Below are positions 33,685 through 38,008 of a DNA stretch of 38,008 bases, piece after piece. The notes under the pieces were generated by a model. It was not told where the DNA came from. It saw only the letters and a program-made list of their open reading frames with translations, and did not search any database. The stretch comes from Limosilactobacillus kribbianus (lineage in GTDB: Bacteria > Bacillota > Bacilli > Lactobacillales > Lactobacillaceae). The DNA lies in assembly GCF_026413145.1 (NCBI RefSeq), contig NZ_JAOVYZ010000014.1:1-38008 (forward strand), in the 5' to 3' direction. The position numbers and the translations under genes are program-made. Each line of letters begins with the position of its first letter. The stretch's first letter is position 1.

Positions 33685-34509
33685 CTACTTTTCCTTTTGA
33701 TTTAAATCGGCATCCGCCGCGGCCAGGACCTGGTCAATGTCAACGGACGAAGCCGTCGTCCCCGGTCGGTCCGCGAGCTTAAGGTGAACCAAAAATTCGA
33801 TATTTCCCTGACCACCCTTGATCGGTGAGTAGTCCAGACCTAAGACATCGAAATGATCCTCGTTGGCAAAGTGGAGGACCTCCTCCAGGACTGCCCGGTG
33901 AACGTTGTGGTCCCGGACAATTCCGTGCTTGCCGACGTGTTCCTTACCCGCCTCAAACTGGGGCTTGATTAGGGCCACGACCTCGCCGCCCACCGGCAAA
34001 ATTTGTGCCAGCGGTGGCAAGATTAGGCGTAGTGAAATGAAGGAAACGTCGATCGAGGCAAACTCGGGCTGACCGTGGGTGAAGTCTTCCAACTTGCTGT
34101 AACGGAAGTTGGTTTGCTCCATGACCACCACCCGTGGATCCTCGCGCAGCTGCCAAACCAGTTGATTAGTCCCCACGTCCAGGGCATAGCTCAGCTTGGC
34201 CCCGTTTTGCAGCATCACGTCGGTAAAGCCACCAGTTGAAGAGCCAATGTCTAAGACCGTCTTGTCCTTGACACTGATGTCAAAAACCTTTAAGGCCTTG
34301 GCCAGCTTTAAGCCTCCCCGACTGACGTAGGGCATCTTGTGCCCCTTCATGTGGAGGGTGGTGGTTACCGGGATCTTTTGGCCGGGCTTATCAAGCCGTT
34401 CGTTGTTCTTGCCCAGGATCTCGCCGGCCATCACTGACCGCTTTGCCTGTTCGCGGGAATCAAATAATCCCTGTCTTACTAATAAAACGTCTACTCGTTC
34501 TTTTTCCAT
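33685..34509 (-). CDS. tlyA: TlyA-family rRNA (2'-O-ribose) methyltransferase
   Basis: The 274-residue protein has an S4 RNA-binding domain (about 4-62, with RVDVLLVRQGLFDSREQAKR) and an FtsJ-like methyltransferase (about 80-260, with VLDIGSSTGGFTDVMLQNGA for SAM and ALIKPQFEAG). TlyA in mycobacteria methylates 16S and 23S rRNA; the older name hemolysin A is misleading. In B. subtilis dxs lies between ispA and this gene; here they are adjacent with an 11-base gap. Confidence 0.93.
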   Translation of the reverse strand: MEKERVDVLLVRQGLFDSREQAKRSVMAGEILGKNNERLDKPGQKIPVTTTLHMKGHKMPYVSRGGLKLAKALKVFDISVKDKTVLDIGSSTGGFTDVMLQNGAKLSYALDVGTNQLVWQLREDPRVVVMEQTNFRYSKLEDFTHGQPEFASIDVSFISLRLILPPLAQILPVGGEVVALIKPQFEAGKEHVGKHGIVRDHNVHRAVLEEVLHFANEDHFDVLGLDYSPIKGGQGNIEFLVHLKLADRPGTTASSVDIDQVLAAADADLNQKEK

Positions 34510-34520
34510 CCTTAATTCCT

Positions 34521-35396
34521 TTACAACTTAAAATATGCGAGAAACTGATCGTACCCGGCAAATGACTTTCCAGTCAACTCACTCAGGTTTTGTTGTGTCC
34601 GCCGAGCCTTGTCCAGAGCGAGCTGGAGCTGTTGCTTTGCTCCCGCAACCCCCAGCAAGCCCGGGTAGGTGTTCTTGTGCTCACCGGCATCCTTGTGAAC
34701 GTGCTTGCCCATTTGCTCCGTGGTTCCCAGGACGTCCATCAAATCATCATAGATTTGAAAGGCCAAGCCAAACTGGGCCCCAAAATCGGCCAGAGCAGCC
34801 TTGATGGGTTGCGATTGCTCCGTAATGATCCCCCCGGCCAAAACGGCATAGCGCAGCAGGGCGCCGGTCTTTTGGCGGTGCAGGTAGCGCAACTGGTCCA
34901 GGTTTAGGCTTTGGTGTTCCCCTTCGATGTCCCGCGCCTGACCGGCCACCATCCCGGCGGGGCCGGCCGCTTGGGCAAGGGCCAGGGTTAGTTCGGCCCG
35001 CACGGCGGATGATAAGTGATTATCGCTCACCCACTGGAAGGCCAGGGTCAATAGACCATCGCCGGCTAGGGTCGCCATCCCAGCACCGAACTTGCAGTGG
35101 TTGGTTGGCTTTCCCCGACGCAAGTCGTCGTTGTCCATCGCCGGCAGGTCATCGTGGATCAGCGAGTAGGTGTGCAACAGCTCCAAGGCCGTGGCGGCGT
35201 GCATGACATCTCCGTCCACTTCGCCGCCCAGCATTTGAACAGTGGCCAAGGTCAGGGCCGGACGCAGCCGTTTGCCACCCGACATCAGCGAATAGTTCAT
35301 CGATTCGTAAAGCGTCTGTTGATCAACGTCGGCTTTTAGGTGCGCGGCAAGATAATCATCAATCTGTTTTTTCAATTCCGCAAGCGAAGCGACCAT
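34521..35396 (-). CDS. ispA: Polyprenyl (farnesyl) diphosphate synthase
   Basis: The enzyme condenses isopentenyl diphosphate with dimethylallyl and geranyl diphosphate. The 291-residue protein has the first Asp-rich motif DDLPAMDND (DDxxxxD spacing, usual for bacterial short-chain synthases) and the second YDDLMD, plus SGGKRLRPAL. GGGGT precedes the ATG. The product feeds undecaprenyl phosphate and quinone synthesis. Confidence 0.95.
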   Translation of the reverse strand: MVASLAELKKQIDDYLAAHLKADVDQQTLYESMNYSLMSGGKRLRPALTLATVQMLGGEVDGDVMHAATALELLHTYSLIHDDLPAMDNDDLRRGKPTNHCKFGAGMATLAGDGLLTLAFQWVSDNHLSSAVRAELTLALAQAAGPAGMVAGQARDIEGEHQSLNLDQLRYLHRQKTGALLRYAVLAGGIITEQSQPIKAALADFGAQFGLAFQIYDDLMDVLGTTEQMGKHVHKDAGEHKNTYPGLLGVAGAKQQLQLALDKARRTQQNLSELTGKSFAGYDQFLAYFKL

Positions 35397-35401
35397 CTAT
35401 C

Positions 35402-35689
35402 TTACCCCTTTACCGAATCGCCGCTGCCAAAGCCACGGTTGCCACCACCATTGTTGCTCGGGTCGTCGGTGTTATTTTCATAAACCCGCTCGTTGCCAGC
35501 ATCATCGATCAGATGTCCCAGCGTCTTCTCAGCACTGGTCAGCTTGTTTTGTAGGGACTTCGCGAGTTTAATCCCCGTCTGAAACTGTTCCAAGGCCTCC
35601 TCTAGGGGAGTATTGCCTTGTTCCAATTGGTTAACGATTTGCTGCAGCTGGGCAAGCTGTTCCTCAAAGCTTGGTTCTTTTGTTGCCAT
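35402..35689 (-). CDS. xseB: Exodeoxyribonuclease VII small subunit
   Basis: The 95-residue protein has the XseB two-helix core (about 5-65, with FEEQLAQLQQIVNQLEQGNT and LEEALEQFQTGIKLAKSLQ). After it comes a tail of about 30 residues rich in Gly, Asn and Asp (SNNGGGNRGFGSGD) that is longer than usual. Several XseB chains bind one XseA. The gene lies 6 bases after xseA. Confidence 0.96.
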   Translation of the reverse strand: MATKEPSFEEQLAQLQQIVNQLEQGNTPLEEALEQFQTGIKLAKSLQNKLTSAEKTLGHLIDDAGNERVYENNTDDPSNNGGGNRGFGSGDSVKG

Positions 35690-35695
35690 AGTTAG

Positions 35696-37030
35696 TTAAT
35701 TCTCCTTGATCTTCGTAATCTCTGCGTCCGCCTGGCCATCGGCGAAATGCAGCTGAACGTGCTGACCGGCCGTCAATTGCTTGGCTTGGCTGACTACCCG
35801 CTGGTCCTTGGTCACGTACGAATAGCCGCGCCCCATGATTTTCAACGGGCTTAGCGAATCCAGCTGCCGGATCAGGCTTTGCACCTGTTCCTGGCGGCGC
35901 TGGTAATTGTTCACCATCCCGGTCTGCAGCTGCCTGTGTAATTGGGAGACGAGCTGTTGGTCCTGTTTAACCCGGTGCAGGGGTGACTGGTTCATTAATT
36001 GGCCCGTCACCGCCTGGACCTGGTTGTGCAATCTCAGGAAGGTCTGCTGTTCCAGCTGGACTAATTGTTGGCTTAGCTGATCGACCTTCTGGGTATAGTT
36101 TTCGTATAAGCGCTGCGGCTGCTGGAAGATATAGCTCTGGGTTTGCTTGGCCAGTTCCTTTTTAGCAAATTCAATCCGGTTGCGCATGGCGTTGGCTAAC
36201 CGCCGCTGACTGTCCTGAATGGCCAGCAGGGTGTCGGTCAAAACCGGGGTGGCCAGCTCGGCCGCCGCGGTCGGCGTGGCGGCCCGACGATCGGCCACCA
36301 AGTCGGCGATCGTCGTGTCGGTTTCGTGGCCGACCGAGGAAATCACCGGAATCTTGCTGTTGGCGATGGCACGGGCAACGATCTCCTCGTTGAATGGCCA
36401 AAGATCCTCAATTGAACCCCCGCCCCGGCCGATGATCAGGGTGTCAAAGTCGCCCCGCTCATTGGCCCGATTAATCTGGCGGGCAATATCGGCGGCGGCC
36501 TTTTCCCCCTGAACGACCGTCGGGTAGAGGACCACCTGGGCGATCGGGTAACGCCGGCGCACAGTGGTGTTGATGTCGCGAATCACGGCCCCGTCAAGGC
36601 TGGTTACCACGGCAATCCGTTTTGGAAAAAGCGGCAGCGGCTTCTTAGGCAGGTTAAAAAGCCCCTCCTGCTGGAGCTTCTTCTTCAATTGCTCAAAGGC
36701 AACGTACAGCGAGCCAACCCCGTCTGGTTCCATCTGGTCGATGTAGATCTGGTAACGGCCGCTGCGCTCGTACAGACCGACGTGGCCGACCACCAGCAGC
36801 TTCATCCCCTCCTCAGGACGAAACTTGACCTGGCGAAACTCACGTTCAAACATCACCGCGTCGATCACGGCATGATCGTCCTTCAAGCTGAAGTACTGAT
36901 GCCGTTGGCGCAAGCGAAAGTTCGAAAGCTCACCGGTCAGGTAGACGGTCCGCAGGTAGGGATCCCGGTCAAACTTCAGCTTCAAATACTTTGTCAGCTG
37001 ACTGACCGTCAGGTACTTGCTCCTATCCAT
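35696..37030 (-). CDS. xseA: Exodeoxyribonuclease VII large subunit
   Basis: XseA is the catalytic subunit of an ATP-independent single-strand exonuclease. The 444-residue protein has an N-terminal OB-fold (about 5-100), the catalytic core with [16 protein letters not shown] and [20 protein letters not shown], a long Gln-rich coiled coil that binds XseB, and a C-terminal segment with GRGYSYV. It overlaps folD by eight bases. Confidence 0.97.
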   Translation of the reverse strand: MDRSKYLTVSQLTKYLKLKFDRDPYLRTVYLTGELSNFRLRQRHQYFSLKDDHAVIDAVMFEREFRQVKFRPEEGMKLLVVGHVGLYERSGRYQIYIDQMEPDGVGSLYVAFEQLKKKLQQEGLFNLPKKPLPLFPKRIAVVTSLDGAVIRDINTTVRRRYPIAQVVLYPTVVQGEKAAADIARQINRANERGDFDTLIIGRGGGSIEDLWPFNEEIVARAIANSKIPVISSVGHETDTTIADLVADRRAATPTAAAELATPVLTDTLLAIQDSQRRLANAMRNRIEFAKKELAKQTQSYIFQQPQRLYENYTQKVDQLSQQLVQLEQQTFLRLHNQVQAVTGQLMNQSPLHRVKQDQQLVSQLHRQLQTGMVNNYQRRQEQVQSLIRQLDSLSPLKIMGRGYSYVTKDQRVVSQAKQLTAGQHVQLHFADGQADAEITKIKEN

Positions 37031-37880
37031 TATGCCGCCACTCTGCCATGTCGACGGTTTGCTGCATCAGGCTAGCGATGGTCATTGGGCCAACACCACC
37101 GGGAACGGGCGTGATCAGTTTGGCAACCTTGCTGACATTCTCAAAGTCCACATCCCCAGTAAGCTTACCAGATGCCAACCGGTTGATGCCAACATCAATT
37201 ACCACAGCGCCTTCCTTAACGTCCTCTTCCTTGATCAAGTGCGGGGAGCCCGCAGCAACGATCAGGATATCGGCCTGGCGGGTAATGGCCGGCAGATCAA
37301 CGGTGTGGATGCTGGTCAGGCAGGTCGTGGCATTGGCATTGTTGAGGAGGGCGGCCATTGGCTTGCCGACCAGGATGCTCCGGCCAACGATGACGGCGTT
37401 CTTCCCTTCGAGATCAACATTATAGCGATCAAACATGGTCATGATGCCCCGCGGGGTGCAGGCCACCGGGTAATGACCTGGCTGATTGGCGTACAGCTTA
37501 CCGAGGTTTAACGGATGCAAGCCGTCCACGTCCTTGTCGGGACGGATGGCGTTGGTGATTGCCAACCCGTCCAACTGGTCCGGCAGTGGTTCCTGAACCA
37601 GGATGCCATCGATTGAATCATCCGCATTGTACTGCTCGACGGCGGCCATCACCGTCGCCTGGTCGACGTCAGCGGGGAACTTCTTCAGGATCGACTTAAA
37701 GCCGAGCTTGGTTGCCTTGCGGTGCTTGTTGCGGGTGTAAATCTCACTCGCCGGGTCGTCGCCCACGAGGATCACCACGATTCCAGGCTGAATCCCCTGT
37801 TCGCGCAGCTTATCAACCCGCTGCTTGGTTTCCTGATTAACATCCTTTGCTAACTGTCTTCCGTCAATAATCTCTGCCAT
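37023..37880 (-). CDS. folD: Methylenetetrahydrofolate dehydrogenase/cyclohydrolase FolD
   Basis: FolD makes 10-formyl-tetrahydrofolate, the substrate used by Fmt and purine synthesis. The 285-residue protein has the catalytic lysine region YTRNKHRKA (about 48-56), [12 protein letters not shown], the NADP-binding [17 protein letters not shown] loop ([12 protein letters not shown]) and a C-terminal [23 protein letters not shown] precedes the ATG. It is the first gene visible of the seven-gene operon ending with recN. Confidence 0.98.
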   Translation of the reverse strand: MAEIIDGRQLAKDVNQETKQRVDKLREQGIQPGIVVILVGDDPASEIYTRNKHRKATKLGFKSILKKFPADVDQATVMAAVEQYNADDSIDGILVQEPLPDQLDGLAITNAIRPDKDVDGLHPLNLGKLYANQPGHYPVACTPRGIMTMFDRYNVDLEGKNAVIVGRSILVGKPMAALLNNANATTCLTSIHTVDLPAITRQADILIVAAGSPHLIKEEDVKEGAVVIDVGINRLASGKLTGDVDFENVSKVAKLITPVPGGVGPMTIASLMQQTVDMAEWRHNG

Positions 37881-38008
37881 TATAGATCCTCCTCGTATTC
37901 TATAAATATATCCTTTCGGATTTTGCTACTATACAACTTGTTTTCTGGTCACCGCATGATAACCTCTAATTATCATTGGCTTTGGTCAACTGGTATAGGT
38001 TAAATTCT
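37881..38008 (-). other. Intergenic region upstream of folD (cut by window edge)
   Basis: These 128 bases are AT-rich and hold no gene. Promoter-like pieces on the minus strand are TATAGT (37928-37933) and TATATT (37905-37910), with TTGTAT (37931-37936) 20 bases before the latter, but no pair has good spacing. A small ATCC-GAAA-GGAT hairpin lies at 37909-37920. The promoter of the folD-recN operon is probably here, and its exact boxes are uncertain. Confidence 0.35.

Noticed and set aside
1-38008. CRISPR arrays, tRNA or rRNA genes, replication origin, prophage, toxin-antitoxin or defence genes
   Set aside because: No regular repeat-spacer pattern, no cloverleaf or rRNA sequence, and no suitable proteins were seen on reading. 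Nearly all sequence is accounted for by housekeeping genes.

Overview
The window is a compact stretch of core chromosome from a low-GC Gram-positive bacterium, almost certainly a member of the Lactobacillaceae. The genes follow two blocks known from Bacillus subtilis and lactobacilli: folD-xseA-xseB-ispA-tlyA-argR-recN, and gmk-rpoZ-coaBC-priA-fmt-rsmB-prpC-prkC-rsgA-rpe-thiN-rpmB-yloU-yloV-recG-plsX-acpP-rnc-smc-ftsY-ylxM-ffh-rpsP-khpA-rimM-trmD-rplS. The coding sequence is GC-rich for a lactobacillus and the proteins are rich in Gln and Ala. dxs is absent beside ispA, as expected in lactobacilli that use the mevalonate pathway. A Limosilactobacillus-type species of the higher-GC kind (fermentum/pontis-like) is my best guess, as inference only.

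Layout, read along the minus strand from right to left. (1) 37880-31518: a tightly packed seven-gene operon for one-carbon metabolism, exonuclease VII, prenyl diphosphate synthesis, rRNA methylation, arginine regulation and RecN repair. (2) 31448-31119: a lone plus-strand gene of unknown function. A LexA-type SOS box fills the spacer of its promoter. It lies at the junction of the two blocks. (3) 30947-30112: gmk-rpoZ, closed by a terminator. (4) 29995-19821: coaBC, priA, fmt, rsmB, PP2C phosphatase, PASTA kinase, rsgA and rpe as one run, then a terminator and thiN. (5) rpmB with its own promoter and terminator. (6) yloU-fakA, a hairpin, then recG-plsX-acpP and a terminator. (7) rnc-smc-ftsY-ylxM-ffh from a promoter at about 12970: double-strand RNA processing, chromosome organisation and the signal recognition particle pathway. 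(8) rpsP-khpA, a terminator, rimM-trmD, an inserted amino acid permease, and rplS with its own promoter, short structured leader and terminator. (9) A LacI-family regulator with its own promoter and terminator. (10) At the left edge, the 3' end of an IS30-family transposase on the plus strand.

Thirty-six of the 37 complete genes are on the minus strand, and all look intact. I saw no CRISPR array, tRNA, rRNA, prophage or defence island. The items most worth a second look are the SOS-box promoter with its possibly YolD-like orphan, the permease sitting between trmD and rplS, the structured rplS leader, the terminator splitting the rpsP-rimM operon, and the very long low-complexity linker in FtsY.
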